From: Iris pallida
Lineage: Eukaryota; Streptophyta; Magnoliopsida; Asparagales; Iridaceae
Direction: 5' to 3'
Assembly (NCBI GenBank): GCA_029216955.1
Contig: JANAVB010042228.1
Location: 1 to 64,000 of the forward strand
DNA length: 64,000 nt
Below are positions 22,797 through 34,682 of this stretch, one piece after another. Within the stretch, counting starts at the first letter, position 1. Each line of letters opens with the position of its first letter. Position numbers and translations under genes: made by a program. The notes below the pieces were generated by a model, which was given only the letters and a program-made list of their open reading frames with translations, was not told the origin of the DNA and searched no databases.

Positions 22797-24278
22797 ATGG
22801 AAAACATTAATGCTTCACTCCTAAACACTGACTTCTGTAAGTTAGAGAAGTTTGATGGAGAGCATTATCAAGTCTGGAAGAGGAAGGTTTATCTCACTCT
22901 TCAACTCAGAGACGTGGATCACGTGCTTCTTGAAGAGGAACCTACCGTTCCAGATACTGGGTCTGCTGTCGCAATCTCTGCGGCTACTAAACTTCAGGCC
23001 AAGTGGAGAAGGGAGAATAGCATTTGCAGGTTGCTTATCCTGAATGCTATGGAGGATTCCCTAGCAGAATCCTATTCTAAGAAGAATATCGCTAGAGACA
23101 TATGGGAGTCTCTAGAAAAACTCTACGAAGAAGACAAGAACCACAGTAAAATATTTGTGGTTGAAATATATCACAAGTGGTTCTTTGAGGACGAAAAGTC
23201 TATGCTGTCGCAGGTAAAGGAGTTCCTGAAACTACGACAGAAGCTGGAAGACGAGGCGATGCCCCTCCCCGACAAGTTTGTTGTTGGAGGGATTGTCTCA
23301 AAGCTCCCCGCTGGGTGGAGAAAGTTCTATGCAAACATGCATAGGAAGAAGTTGGAGATCACCCTTGAAGATCTCCTATAGGAAATCTATGTTGAGGACC
23401 AGATGCGGGCTCAACTGAAAGTGGACACACTGTCCAAGCAATTGGCTAACACCAATCTGGTTCAGACCAAGGAACCAAAGGGAAAGCATGCGGCTTTCCA
23501 CAGCAAGAAGAAGAACCCTGACAATCTAAAAGTCAAGGGAACTTCTATCAAGAAAAAGAAGCCAAAGTCAGAAATGCCTTGCTTCAAGTGTGGCAAGAAG
23601 GGCCACTTTAAGAATGAGTGTAAAGCAAAGACCAAGCAATCAGAGCAAGAAGAGCCTAGTAAGGTATCTATGATCACTGACGTAGTTGCTATGATTGCAC
23701 AGGTTGATGCAGTAAGGACAGACTCTGACTGGTGGGTAGACACTGGAGCCTCCTGCCATGTCTGCTCCAGTAAGGAGTGGTTCACCACCTATACACCTAC
23801 TTCTGAAGCGGTTATGATGGCGAACCAAGCACAAGCTGAAGTGCTCGGGATCGGGACGGTGGTGTTGAAGCTGACTTCGGGGAAGTCTCTGACGCTTCAA
23901 GGCGTAAAGCACGTACCTGCTATCGCCAAAAACCTGGTCTCGGGAGGCCTACTCTGCAATGCAGGCCTCTGGATGGACATCAATGCTGGCCAGATGGTGA
24001 TGTCTATCAAGGGAACATATTTCGGGAAAGCTTTTTATACCGAAGGAATGTTCAAGATTCAGCTTATAAATCAGTCCAATGTAATTAATGTAATTAATGA
24101 AGTCACTCATTCTGCTTATACTCTTGAGTTGTGGCATAATAGGCTAGGACATGTTCATTGTAAACGAATAAACAGAATGTCTAGTCTAGGACTTATCTCC
24201 AAATGTGGGGGTAAGGTAGAGAAATGTGAAGTTTGTGCTCAAACGAAGATCATAAGAAAACCCTTTTCCTCGGGTTAA
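22797..24278 (+). pseudogene. Copia copy 2: gag, protease and pre-integrase
   Basis: This is near-identical to copy 1. One TAG at 23379-23381 (His codon in copy 1) splits Gag; the frame then resumes through the CCHC knuckle, the protease DTGA and the pre-integrase region (WHNRLGHVHCKRINRMS). It runs out at TAA 24276-24278 because of the same extra T (run at 24264-24267) seen in copy 1. Trp is intact where copy 1 has its first pol stop. Confidence 0.88.
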
Positions 24279-26721
24279 TCGAAATACAGATCTTCTGGAG
24301 TTGGTTCACTCCGATATCTGTGACTTCAAACAGTTCTCTACAAAGGCCGGGATGAAGTATTTCATAACCTTCATCGATGACTTCTCAAAGTATGCGTTCG
24401 TCTACTTGCAGAAGGCTAAAGATGAAGCATTCGAGAAGTTCAAGGAGTTCAGAGCCGAAGCTGAGCGGCAGATTGGACAACAACTCAAAAGGATAAGAAG
24501 TGATCGAGGTGGGGAGTACAGGTCTCATGAATTCGCATCGTTATATAAGGAACATGGAATTGTCAATGAGACTACGGCTCCGTACTCTCCTCAATCAAAC
24601 GGAGTAGCTGAGAGGAAGAACAGGACGTTGACAGAAATGATAAATTCAATGTTGTTGACTGCTGGCCTTCCTAAGTGCTACTGGGGAGAAGCTACATTGA
24701 CGGTCACTTTTATTCTAAATAGAGTGCCTCATGCAACTTCAGACGTTACTCCTCATGAACTCTGGTTCAAGGTCAGACCTAACTTGAATGTCATTCGAGT
24801 GTGGGGGTGTCTGGCGTATGTCAAGCTTCCAGATCTAAAGATTCAGAAGCTTGGGACAAGGACTACAAAGACGATCTTCTTGGGGTATGCCGAGAAGAGT
24901 GATGCTCGGAGATTTCTTGATATTGAGTCAAATCATATCATTGAATCTCGCGATGCAGAATATTTTGAAGACAAGTTTGCAAGGCACAAGAATATTGTTC
25001 TTCCGGATGTTCCGGAGAATAATGAGGGTGCACAAGAAACTGAAGTCTTCAATGAAGATGTGGTCCAAGAAGATGTTGTTGTTGAAACAACGGTTGAACC
25101 AGAACAAGCTGAGCCGTCAGCTAAGCGTGTGAGGAGGCCGAAGGACTTCGGAAGTGACTTTGTCACCTATTATATGGAAGCAGATCCGCTTACCTATGAT
25201 GAGGCGATGAAGACCAGAGACGCAGTTTTCTGGAAGAAGGCGATTGACAATGAAATTGATTCCATCACCTCAAATAACACTTGGGTGTTGGTTGATCTTC
25301 CTGAAGGAGCGAAACCCATCGGATGCAAATGGATCTTCAAGAAGAAGATGAAAGCAGATGAAACTATTGACAAGTTCAAGGCTAGGTTGGTAGCCAAGGG
25401 GTTTTCTCAGAAGCAGGGGATTGACTATTTTGATACGTATGCTCCAGTAGCCCGGATGACCACCATCAGAATGTTGATTGCTCACGCAGCAATACATAAG
25501 ATGGTGATACATCAGATGGATGTGAATACGGCTTTTCTAAATGGCGAGCTGACCGAAGAGATTTACATACAACAGCCAGAGGGATTTGTCATCAGGGGTC
25601 TTGAAGACAAAGTCTGCAAGTTGGTGAAATCGTTGTACGATCTTAAACAGGCTCCCAAGATGTGGCATGAGAAATTTGACAAAGTTATAAGGTTAAATGG
25701 CTACATGGTCAGCGATACGGACAAGTGTGTTTACACAAAGTTCGCTGATGGAAGAGGTGTTATCGTTTGTCTGTACGTGGACGACATGCTTATCCTGGGT
25801 ACGGATATTAGCTGTGTCACGGAGACAAAAAAATTCATCTCAAGCAAGTTCAGTATGAAGGACTTGGGGGAAGCTGATGTGATCTTAGGGATCAAGATCA
25901 TCCGGACAGACACTAGACTAGCGCTGTCACAGTCTCATTATATTGAGAAAATGATCACTCGTTATGGGTATCGAGATCTTCCAGGGATCGATACGCCGTA
26001 CAGGTGTGATCTGAAGCTGAAGCCTAATTAAGGAGCAAGCATCAGACAGCTGGAGTATGCAAGCGTAATAGAAATTTTGATGTATGCTACTACTGCCACA
26101 AGGCCTGACATAGCTTTCGTCGTGGAAATGCTGAGTCGTTTCACGAGCAACCCAAGTGCTGAACACTGGAAAGCTGTGAAACGGGTTATGAGATATCTCA
26201 AGAAGACTCAGACATATGCACTGTACTGCAGCGGAGATCCGTCGGTAGTGGAAGGCTTCAGTGATGCCAGTTGGTGCTCAGAGGTGGAGAGCGAGAGGTC
26301 CACAGGTGGATACATTTTCACAATGGGTGGAGCTGCTATATCGTGGAAGTCGAAGAAGCAGACTATGCTCTCACGGTCATCTATGGAATCTGAGTTCTTG
26401 GCACTAGATACCGCAGCCGAGGAAGCATAATGGCTTCGGGCGCTCATGTATGATCTTCCATTGGTTGGGGCGCAAATACCGGCGATACCGATATATTGTG
26501 ACAACCAAGCGACTGCGGCGGTGGCATCAAATAACCTCTTCAACTGGAAGAAGAGGACTGTGCGGTTGAAGCACAGGGCAGTACACGATCTTATCAAGAG
26601 AGGTGTTATTGCAGTGATTGATGTTCGGAGTCAGGAGAACCTGGCAGATCTGTTCACTAAGGGCCTCAAGCGTCAGCTGGTCAATGACACAGCTTGTAAA
26701 ATAGGCTTGAAGGCATTCTGA
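24279..26721 (+). pseudogene. Copia copy 2: integrase - reverse transcriptase - RNase H
   Basis: A long frame (24301-26031) carries integrase motifs HSDICDF, FIDDFSKYAF, SDRGGEYRSHEF and GVAERKNRTL, then RT with YVDD at 25774-25785. Stops at TAA 26029-26031 and TAA 26428-26430 break the connection to RNase H, which otherwise reads through GFSDASWCSEVESERS, SMESEFLALDTA and IYCDNQATAA to the TGA at 26719. It is less decayed than copy 1: two pol stops and one frameshift. The frameshift lies just before integrase and is shared with copy 1. Confidence 0.88.
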
Positions 26722-27807
26722 TATTGGATTATTGTATTCCTACCATAAAGTTTTATGCTAATAGTTCAAAGATTTATCTACTAGGCATCTAGCTTTTGGT
26801 TCAAGGGAGGACCACTAATCGGAAGAATATCAGGAACGGTGGGTACATATTCTATTGGGCATGGAGAGGTTACGGACCTATAACCACTGTTGTCTACTAT
26901 TGTTTTCTACGGAAAACGGGTCCTGTGGGAAGGTTGGCTTAATTGCCTTAATGAGTTCTCAGGCAGAGTGAATGCCTGGAGTGCTTTACAGGAAGCACGG
27001 TAGAGCAGCACTACAAGGAGTGAAACTCCATGCTACAGTAGGATGACTCCACAATGAGGTTCCTATATGTGGGGTGCTGCCCAGGAATAGGATAAAGCCT
27101 CGGCTTTGCAGGCCAAGTCACAGCGGCGTAGCACCGCAAATAGGCAGTTAGCCTAATGTTGTATATTAATTATAAAGAGGGGTGTAGTCAGCACTACAAA
27201 AAGGAGGAGTTCCTCATGTTATAGTGGCACGACACCACCATGAGGTACCCGGTTAGGGATAAAGCCTCGGCCTTGCAAGCCATGTCGTTGCGACGTAACA
27301 CCGCAAGGGAGCCTAAGGCTTCATGCTGGGTAGTTTGGCACTACAAAGAGGTGGTTGCCTCATGCTACTGTAGTATGATACTACCATGAGGTTCCCGATA
27401 CGGGGTAAGGCCTCGGCTTTAAGCCATGTCATAGCGGCATAGCACCGCAAGGGAAGCACAAAGTGCTTCATGCCACGTCTCTTTATAATGAACTCACCTA
27501 TAGTGTATGACGGAGATATCAGGCCGTCTCTTGAGGATAAACTTGTAGACACCCAAAATTATACACTGAAACTAGGCTGGCACAGGGCCTTTAATGTGTA
27601 GCCAGAAGCACATGTAACTACATAATGTGAGTGGAAAGAATTTCAGCTATGATGCAGAATTCAAGGCTTAGTCCATTCTTGTGTTATAGTTTGATTTTTG
27701 ACTCACGTGGGAAGATTCAAGTCTTAAGTGGCATCTATCCTAAAAGCATAATGGACAGTTACTGTGGGGAACACTCGTACTCATATATATAGAGATATGT
27801 GGGGGAT
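26722..27807 (+). repeat. Copia copy 2: 3' non-coding region with three structured repeats and polypurine tract
   Basis: Colinear with 20597-21681. The three repeat units are at about 27006-27147, 27189-27327 and 27338-27475. The tract ATGTGGGGGA precedes the LTR at 27808. Confidence 0.7.
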
Positions 27808-29026
27808 TGTTGGGTTTGTAGCCTTTTGTTTTGGTTTTTAGTCCCACATCGGCTAGAAAGGAATGTGTATCTCCACATATATGAGTCTTTTCTCTTTATG
27901 GAGATGCACATGTAGTGCACATGGGTGTGTGCCATGTGGGATTAATTATTAATGGTATAAAGGCTTAATCAACAATTAAGAAGCTGTAAGCTTTTTGCTC
28001 TTGGAAATTTATTTCCATGGAGCTAAGCTCCGTAGGAGCTTAGCGACTCGGACTCGGACTCGAGCTCGGGCTCAGACTCGGACTCGGACTCGGGCTCGGG
28101 CTCATGAGGCGTAATGTGGCATTTTGTTGGCGCACTTTGCACTTAGCATGTCAGCTTCGTCGCAAAGTACGCATAAGTAACGCTAATACGCGTATACGCA
28201 GAATACGGTTGCATACGGCTGCATACGGCAGCGTAAGGCAGTGTATGGTAGCATATGGCAGCATACGCAGCGAACCCGTGAACTTGCGTACCCGCATACC
28301 CGCGTATGTGCGTATGGCTGGCTGCATGTTAGAGCGGGAACGGTTACAGCAGTTGCTGCACGTTCAGGAGTGGTTCTGCCACTACCCTGAAGTTCAGGCA
28401 ACTGCTTGGCAATCGTCCCGTGGGCTATATATGCAGGTTCTCTCCTCTCTCTGAGGGTAGTAGTAATCAGAATTCCAGGGAGAAAAACTCTAAGTGTTCT
28501 TTAACACAACAGAGTAGTGAGCGTGTTCTTTAACACAAATACTAGTACTTTTTAGTACGCGTGGGTTCTGTTACTTCAAACAGAGAGAGAAGAGTAGAGC
28601 CATTGCCAGAGGAGTTCGCCGTCTTCCGAGAAGTCAGAAGAGCAGGAGTGTTCCAAGGTTTTCCGTCAACCTTGCTGGTTCCTGGAAGCTGTTCGCAGAG
28701 GGCGAATAAAGCTTTGAGCAACGGTGATAATTCAACCCAGCATTTCCATTTCTCACCTGTCATCCTTCTGTTGCCTTTAGCAGTTCTGTCAGTATCTTCT
28801 TTTTAGAAGCCACTACTGCCAGTTTGCTATGATCATGAAAATCTCTTTAGATTATTCGTGTATTACGATATCTTTTTAGATCTCATAATTTGCAGAATCC
28901 TTCTGGATCTCTGTTGCAAAACCTTCTTTAAGGAATTGCATTTGAAATATTATCTTTACAACTGTTTCAGTTTCTGTATTTTCCATCGAATAGCGTGCCC
29001 CGGCGTTCCCAGCAATAACAATCTCA
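27808..29026 (+). repeat. Copia LTR 3 (1219 bp), expanded by internal repeats
   Basis: Same boundaries as LTR 1 and 2, but longer. The CTCGGA/CTCGGG hexamer tract (28045-28105) and a GCATACGGCA-type tract (28185-28290) are expanded upstream of the TATA candidate at 28426-28432. The sequence after ATCTCA (GGGAACTCTG) is LINE DNA. Confidence 0.85.
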
Positions 29027-29499
29027 GGGAACTCTGCAACGTAAGCAGCTGCCCCATGGGACCGTCCGATGGAGAGATCAGATCCAGCTGGCAGAGGATC
29101 CAGCCGCCGATCCAATAGAGCTGGGAGAAGACCGTTGTTGACAAGGGCCACGTGGCATTCACCCGAAGTGACAGTCGATTGATGCACAGCGATCTCGGAG
29201 CCCGCTCGGGGCCCGACGCACGAAGTCCCATACCAAGCACCACCGCCCTGCAAAGCCGCCGACGATCCGAGTTGGGTCTTCGACGGAGAAGGCAAGCCGG
29301 AGAACGCCGGCCACGACCTAGCTCGCCGGAGGCCCACCGGCAGAAAGGTGGATGACCTAGGTTCAGAGCCGAGAGGAGGGATGACAGTACGGGGGTCTTC
29401 TCCGGCTGACGAGAGGACGAAGCTACCGTCCCCTGCACCACGGAAGGAAGCTGTGGGGGATGGGCTAACCCCACGAGAGCGAGCTGGTCCTTGGTCCAC
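29027..29499 (-). pseudogene. Probable upstream part of LINE ORF1 (GC-rich)
   Basis: A minus-strand open frame starts at Met 29499 and reaches the copia LTR at 29027 with two bases left over. Joined to 15590 it continues in phase into the ORF1 segment. The peptide is rich in Gly, Ser, Pro and Arg and shows no domain I recognise, so it could instead be GC-rich 5' UTR that happens to be open. Without it, ORF1 is already of usual length. Confidence 0.4.
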
Positions 29500-29830
29500 G
29501 AGAAAGACGAAGCCTCCTGAGGCAGAGAGAGCCAGAGGACGAAGGAGCCCCGTCCATGAACCAGGTTAGGCAGAGAGAGCTAGAGGACAAGCTCCAGAGC
29601 CAAAATTGTAGGAGAACAGAGAAGGAACTCCCGACCACTTCGTCGGAGAAGACGCCGGAAAACTACGTCGGCGTCACGAACCACCCTGAAATGAAAGAAA
29701 GCTGGAGAGAAGACGAACATGAACCTTACCTTGGCTGAAGACGGGAGAAAGCGTCGGCCAAACGGCTGGCAGAAGCTACCTGAGCTGGGAAACACTTTGC
29801 CGAAAATCTCATGAGAATCTCCAGAGCAAT
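29500..29830 (-). other. GC-rich stretch, probable LINE 5' UTR
   Basis: GC-rich and CCGG-containing, unlike the AT-rich DNA beyond about 29830. The abrupt composition change is my only marker for the LINE 5' edge. Confidence 0.4.
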
Positions 29831-31436
29831 TAGTTCATGACATTCTGGTTTTAATATGCATAGACTTATTCCTTGGTTTGACTCCCGAAACGATAAATTT
29901 TTAAGGAATATTAATTCTAAAAAAATACTATTAATTATGTAAAAATAGGTTTTTTAATCAAATATGTACAACAATTATTTTGGTAATGATATATGAAGTT
30001 TCAAATCAATTGGACACGTAGAACTAATAGATTTTGGTATTTCAATATTATGGTGAAATGTCCAGATTTTTAATATATAGCTAATGAAACCTAAATGTTG
30101 CAAAAGTATATGCATAGAAAATCTTAGAAAGTGTAGTTTCTTTCAAAAAATATCTAGACGGTCGAAGTGGCCCAGAAGTAGATGAAAATTGGCTCACAAC
30201 AGAATTGGTCTGTTTTGAATACCTTTTCATAGAACGGACATCCCGACCAAAATGTTTGAAATTGTGTGGATGTCCAATTGGACATAAAAACAGACATAGA
30301 GATCTTTCTATTAGTTTTGGTTTCATGAAAATATGAGGTCAAGAAGTACATGAAACCCTAGATGCAATACATCGTACCTGCTGGAACGAATTCAGACTTA
30401 GATCCTGAACTTCGGTTGACTTGTAGGACTATTTTGGTGTACTAGAAGAGATTTTAAACGTATGGAGGTTGATAGGGTTGTATAGGGTCACGTTAGCTTT
30501 GCAACAAATATTCTTGGAGCATTACGGGAGGTCGAAAAGGGGTCGAAACTGCCAGTACGCCACAAGGTGCGGTCGACGACCAAGGCTGTGAGGGAATTTC
30601 GGGATTGTAAGTTTTGGGGGGAAGTGACAACTAAAATATTAGGTTAAATATAAAGTTTAAGGATTATATTTTAGGTATGTCTAAGGAAGATTTTAGAAAA
30701 CTTTGGTGAGATTTGGTAGCACCATTTGAAATATATGCATATTTGAATCAATGGGTAATTAATGGATTATCTAATTTAGAAAGCCAATAGTGGATTGTTT
30801 GATTGTGTCAAAGATATAAGAATTTGTGGCACATGGCTGTACTTAATTTGAATTAAATCAATCTAATATAGTTCCACTATAGGTTAGCAACCTAGGATTG
30901 TCCCCACTAAGTTGGGTTGACTAGGGTTAAGTCCCAAAAATATTTCTAATTGATTCTAACCCCAAAATTGCACTATATGGGCCTTATGTGCCATTAAAAA
31001 TAATTAGCAAATGGAAACTCAATTGAGTGGCACACCATTGACATGTGTGTAGTAGGCTCGAAATGGATCAAAACCATATATTGGGTCAAATTAATTGGAT
31101 CGGAGTTGGGCCTTAATTACTATTTGGAAAATCTAGTCAAATTTTATGGTAGAGACTAAAATGACTATTTTATCCCTAAAGTTATACATGAAAAATATGT
31201 CAGAAGAAAATATGTATGGATGGGACATGATATATCAAACTAAAGGTGGACTCGTCTAGAATATGAATATGGAACTAGTTTTGAGAATATGATAATTGTT
31301 ATGCTTCAAAAATCAAAACTACGGTAAAGTACCTATATAGTCAATATTGATTATAAAATATAGTTTAATATTAAATAACCAGATAAAATAAATAATTAAA
31401 AATTAAAATAATAGTAATAAATCAGGGGACTTACCA
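29831..31436 (-). repeat. Upstream part of the element X LTR (AT-rich)
   Basis: No ORF with homology. The right edge reads, on the minus strand, TGGTAAGTCCCC directly after a gypsy polypurine tract, so this is the start of a minus-strand LTR. The segment GGGATAAAATAGTCATTT near 31165 resembles the GGTATTTTGGTCATTT near the start of the Y LTR. If the LINE inserted inside this LTR, the LTR continues at 8116-7335. Confidence 0.6.
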
Positions 31437-31480
31437 CCTACCCACCTTAGGAAATTTCATCCTCAAAATTAAAACAACAT
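31437..31480 (-). promoter_or_regulatory. Polypurine tract of element X
   Basis: The minus strand reads TTTGAGGATGAAATTTCC then AAGGTGGGTAGG, the same arrangement that precedes the 3' LTRs of A, V and Y. Confidence 0.75.
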
Positions 31481-31500
31481 TAACATGTAGAAAATCTATA

Positions 31501-31785
31501 TCATAAAAGATAAGCTAATGTCTTACCAGAATCTACAAATAGATAAGGATACAGCTCCCGCATGGAATCCTCACGCTCCCAAGTAGATTCTTTTGGAGTA
31601 TGGTACTTCTGTGCAACCCGAACTAATCTAATCGTTTGTCTTCTAAGCGTCTTATCATTAGTATCTAAGATACCAGTTGGCTGCTCCTCGTATGATAGAC
31701 TGGGTTCCACTGTGATCTCGGAATTATCGACCATATGGCTGTGATCAGTTGCATACTTCCTTAACTGCAAAGACATGGAATACAA
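31501..31785 (-). pseudogene. Gypsy pol C-terminal tail (element X)
   Basis: The frame encodes LRKYATDHSHMV, EEQPTGILD, LVRVAQKYHTPKESTWERED and MRELYPYLF, which matches the integrase C-terminus of plant gypsy polyproteins and the tail of element Y (STWKRDVEMRERYPYLF near 49390). Only this end is recognisable. The rest of X pol is absent or too decayed. Confidence 0.75.
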
Positions 31786-32585
31786 CCTGTACTTCCTCTA
31801 ATGATGGGGCGATGCAAGATGATATGCCACTTCTTCAACACATTCTATATTACCAAAGGGTTACAAATCTAGAGTTAAGGTTTCTAGCTTGGCTCTTACT
31901 TATACCCTTATCTATGACTAACCATAGAAAAATTATAATTCCTCCGTAACTCTGTCAATCCTTGAACTATATACTATATTCCTATCAGTTACATCACCAA
32001 CTTCTATAGTAGTTCAATTAGCGATCCACACCTTCTACCTATAAGCAATCTATACAATGCTTACAAGTAAGCCTAACCATTGATGCCTATATGTGGGGTA
32101 AAGGTCGAGACTGAACTAGATAGCTACATAAACCTATTGGTCATCCTTCTAGTCCTGGCCTTCTATTAATCATTTCAAGGCTACTCTTACCATATATAGA
32201 GATGGTCGTCATTTCTAACACATGTCATCTTACTTTATTCATATATCATCCTAATAATAATTTCTCTAGTACTCATATCAAAGGCCCTATCTTAGGCAAA
32301 CCAAGCAAGAATTAGCCTACTAATTTCTCTAGTACTATATTCTAACTTATTCCTTGGAAAAGTATCTATGAAATTCTACCCACCTTAGCTATTCAACTAG
32401 TCTTGTAAAACATGGTTTCCTATCTTCTTCAAATCAAAATTCAAACAATAGTAGTTCTACACAGTCTTAGGTCCAGCTTAAAACAAGGCTTACCAAGCCA
32501 TTCTATTCATAACAAAACTTCCTAGAATCTACCACAAGGGGCTCCTATTTTCTTAAGGCACAATAACTAATATCAAGTTAACAAC
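31786..32585 (-). other. Degenerate interior of element X
   Basis: No readable domain. It continues after the CACTA 2 insertion at 54021, so X has only about 1.7 kb of interior left, either a deletion derivative or a non-autonomous form. Confidence 0.5.
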
Positions 32586-33115
32586 CACTACAAGAAAATG
32601 TAGCATTTACGGTGAACAATTACAGCGTGCAGTTGCTGCGTGTTGTAAAATGACACTTTTTTACAGCATGCAAATATCTGCGCAGTAAAAGAGTTGGTTT
32701 TTGTTTTTTTACGACGTGTTTGACATGCACGCCGTAATTGAAGATTCATTTACGAGATGCATTTTTGCGTGTTGTAATTGAAAACTCATTTACGGCATGC
32801 ATTTTTCTGCGTAGTAATTGAAAACTCATTTACGGCATGCATTTTTGCGTGTTGAAATTGAAGACTCATTTACATCATGTATTTTTGTGCGTTGTAATTG
32901 AAGACACATTTACGGCATGCATTTTGCCCATTGTAATTCAAGGCACGTTTACGACATGCATTTGTACGTGTTGTAAATGAAGACTCATTTACAGTATGTA
33001 TTTTTGGGCCTTGTAATTGAAAACTCATTTACGACATGCATTTTTGTGTGTCGTAAATGAAACTCATTTACGGTATGCATTTTTGCGCATTGTAATTGAA
33101 GACTTACATTCCAGG
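32586..33115 (+). repeat. CACTA 2 left terminal and subterminal repeats
   Basis: After the CACTA terminus, units of about 45 bp repeat around CATTTACGGCATGCATTTTT, GCGTGTTGTAATTG and AAGACTCATTTAC. More decayed units occur again at 33946-34030. Such arrays are the probable transposase binding zone. Confidence 0.8.
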
Positions 33116-33945
33116 TAAAAAAATGATAAAAAATTAAAAAGAATTAAAAGAACTAAAACTGAGGGAAAAAAACAACAAAAATCTTTTAAAAAAATCAATC
33201 TTCAAAAAACTATTGATTTTTTTTTTCAAAAAAAAATGAAAAAAGCAACAAAAAAAATAAAATTTGTAAATAAATAAGAAAATTTGAAAAAAATTGTATA
33301 GAAAAATTATATGCTTAATGAAAAAGAATTAAAACTGAGAAAACAAGAAAAAATATTTTAGAAAAAAAACAAAAATCATTCTTAAAAAATGAAAACTATC
33401 AATTTAAAATAAAAATAAAAAAGCAAAATAAATAAATAAATAAAACTAAACGACCAAAACAAAAAACAATAGATAAATAAATAAATAAGAATTTTTGAAA
33501 TAAATGTATTAAAAAATTATATTCATAAGGGAAAAAAATGATAAAAAATAAAATAATTAAAACTGAGAAAACAAAATTTTTTTTTAAAGAAACAAGAAAA
33601 AAACATAAAATCATTCTTAAAAAATAAAAATTAAACTATTGAAAATTTTTTTTGAAGAAACGAAAAAAGAAAAAAAAAACCCCAAAATAAAAAACAATAA
33701 ATAAATAAGGAGGAATTTTTGAAAAAAATTATATTTTTAAGGAAAAATGATAAAAAATATAAAAAAATTAAAACTGAGAAAAATAACAAAATTTATTTAA
33801 AAAACAAAAACAGACAAAAAAAATTATACAAACAAAAAACAGAAAAATATATCAAAATAACAAAAACTAACAAAAAAAACAAAAAACAAAAAACAAAAAA
33901 TACCAAAAAAAAACAAAAAAGGAAAAAAAAATGCTATAAAAAGTC
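33116..33945 (+). repeat. A-rich imperfect tandem repeat in CACTA 2
   Basis: Four imperfect units of about 175-230 bp, each with ATTAAAACTGAG (near 33161, 33337, 33565, 33776), consist mostly of A. The lysine-rich open frame at 33719-33973 is a by-product of this composition. Confidence 0.7.
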
Positions 33946-34682
33946 ATATATGACATGCATTTTTGCACATTGAAATTGGAGACTCGTTTAGGGCATACAT
34001 TTTTTCGCGCTGTAATTGAAGGCTCATTTATGTTTTCGTTTCCCTTTAATTTTCATTTTCCTCTTTATATTTTCATTCAAATTTTTATTTTCCTCTTTTT
34101 TTTTCATTTCCCTATTTATGTTTCAGTCAAAAGAGCCCCAATCTCCACTTCCCTTTTAATATCACCATTTTCCAAAACATTTTCTTGTTCAGCTGCTGTT
34201 GCTTCTTCTTCTTCCTCTTCTCTCTCTAAATCAAACCTAGCACTCTACGGCAGAAGCTGACTCCTACCTTTACCACTACTCGATCCTCTACGGCAGCAAT
34301 GATATGCATCCAAGCCTGCATGGCCGAGCTCGGCATCCACCTCACCCGCCACCTGGGTTTCCATAACTACGATGCCTACGGGGATCTCCTCAACCTCCTC
34401 TCCCTCCACCACCTCGACATGGTCGGATCCCCGACCAAACCCGCACCGAAGCCCTCAAGCGCCTCTTCGACGGGCCCGTCGGCCTCGACTCCTCCGACAT
34501 TTTGCAGCAATCCATTTGCTAATCGTCTACAAGAAGTCGGATCCGGCTCTATGGAAAAAAGTAAGTACTAAGTACTAGTATTGGACAGTATTGCTCTCTC
34601 TATAATTGCTAATGTATATTTTTTCTAGCTATTTGGTATAGTTTCATGTGATTGATTTTGGTTAGTTTGGTTTGGCTATCGT

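Larger units (their letters stand above)
15591..29026 (+). mobile_element. Ty1/copia tandem array: LTR - internal 1 - LTR - internal 2 - LTR
   Basis: Three related LTRs (15591-16656, 21682-22780, 27808-29026) share boundaries TGTTGGG...AATCTCA and enclose two complete but inactivated copia interiors in the same orientation. This arrangement usually results from unequal recombination between LTRs. The outer flanks (ACAAC on the left, GGGAA on the right) do not form a target duplication, also as expected after recombination. The array sits in the LINE: the ORF1 frame on either side (29499-29027 and 15590-15436) joins in phase. Gene order protease-integrase-RT-RNase H defines copia. Confidence 0.88.
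8117..29830 (-). mobile_element. L1-type LINE retrotransposon, broken and interrupted by a MITE and a copia array
   Basis: Read on the minus strand: a GC-rich 5' region (29830-29027), ORF1 (29499 or 14952 down to 13003), a spacer with a foldback insertion, ORF2 with endonuclease, reverse transcriptase and RNase H (about 12600-8402), then an AATAAA signal and an A-rich tail at 8117-8157. Removing the MITE and the copia array leaves about 7.8 kb, reasonable for a plant L1. The ORF1 frame runs continuously across both insertion sites. ORF2 changes frame several times and ORF1 has a stop, so the copy is dead. I could not find the target duplication, so the 5' limit near 29830 is approximate. Confidence 0.75.

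Noticed and set aside
33719..33973. Lysine- and asparagine-rich open frame
   Set aside because: It is a translation of the A-rich tandem repeat, with no start context or homology.
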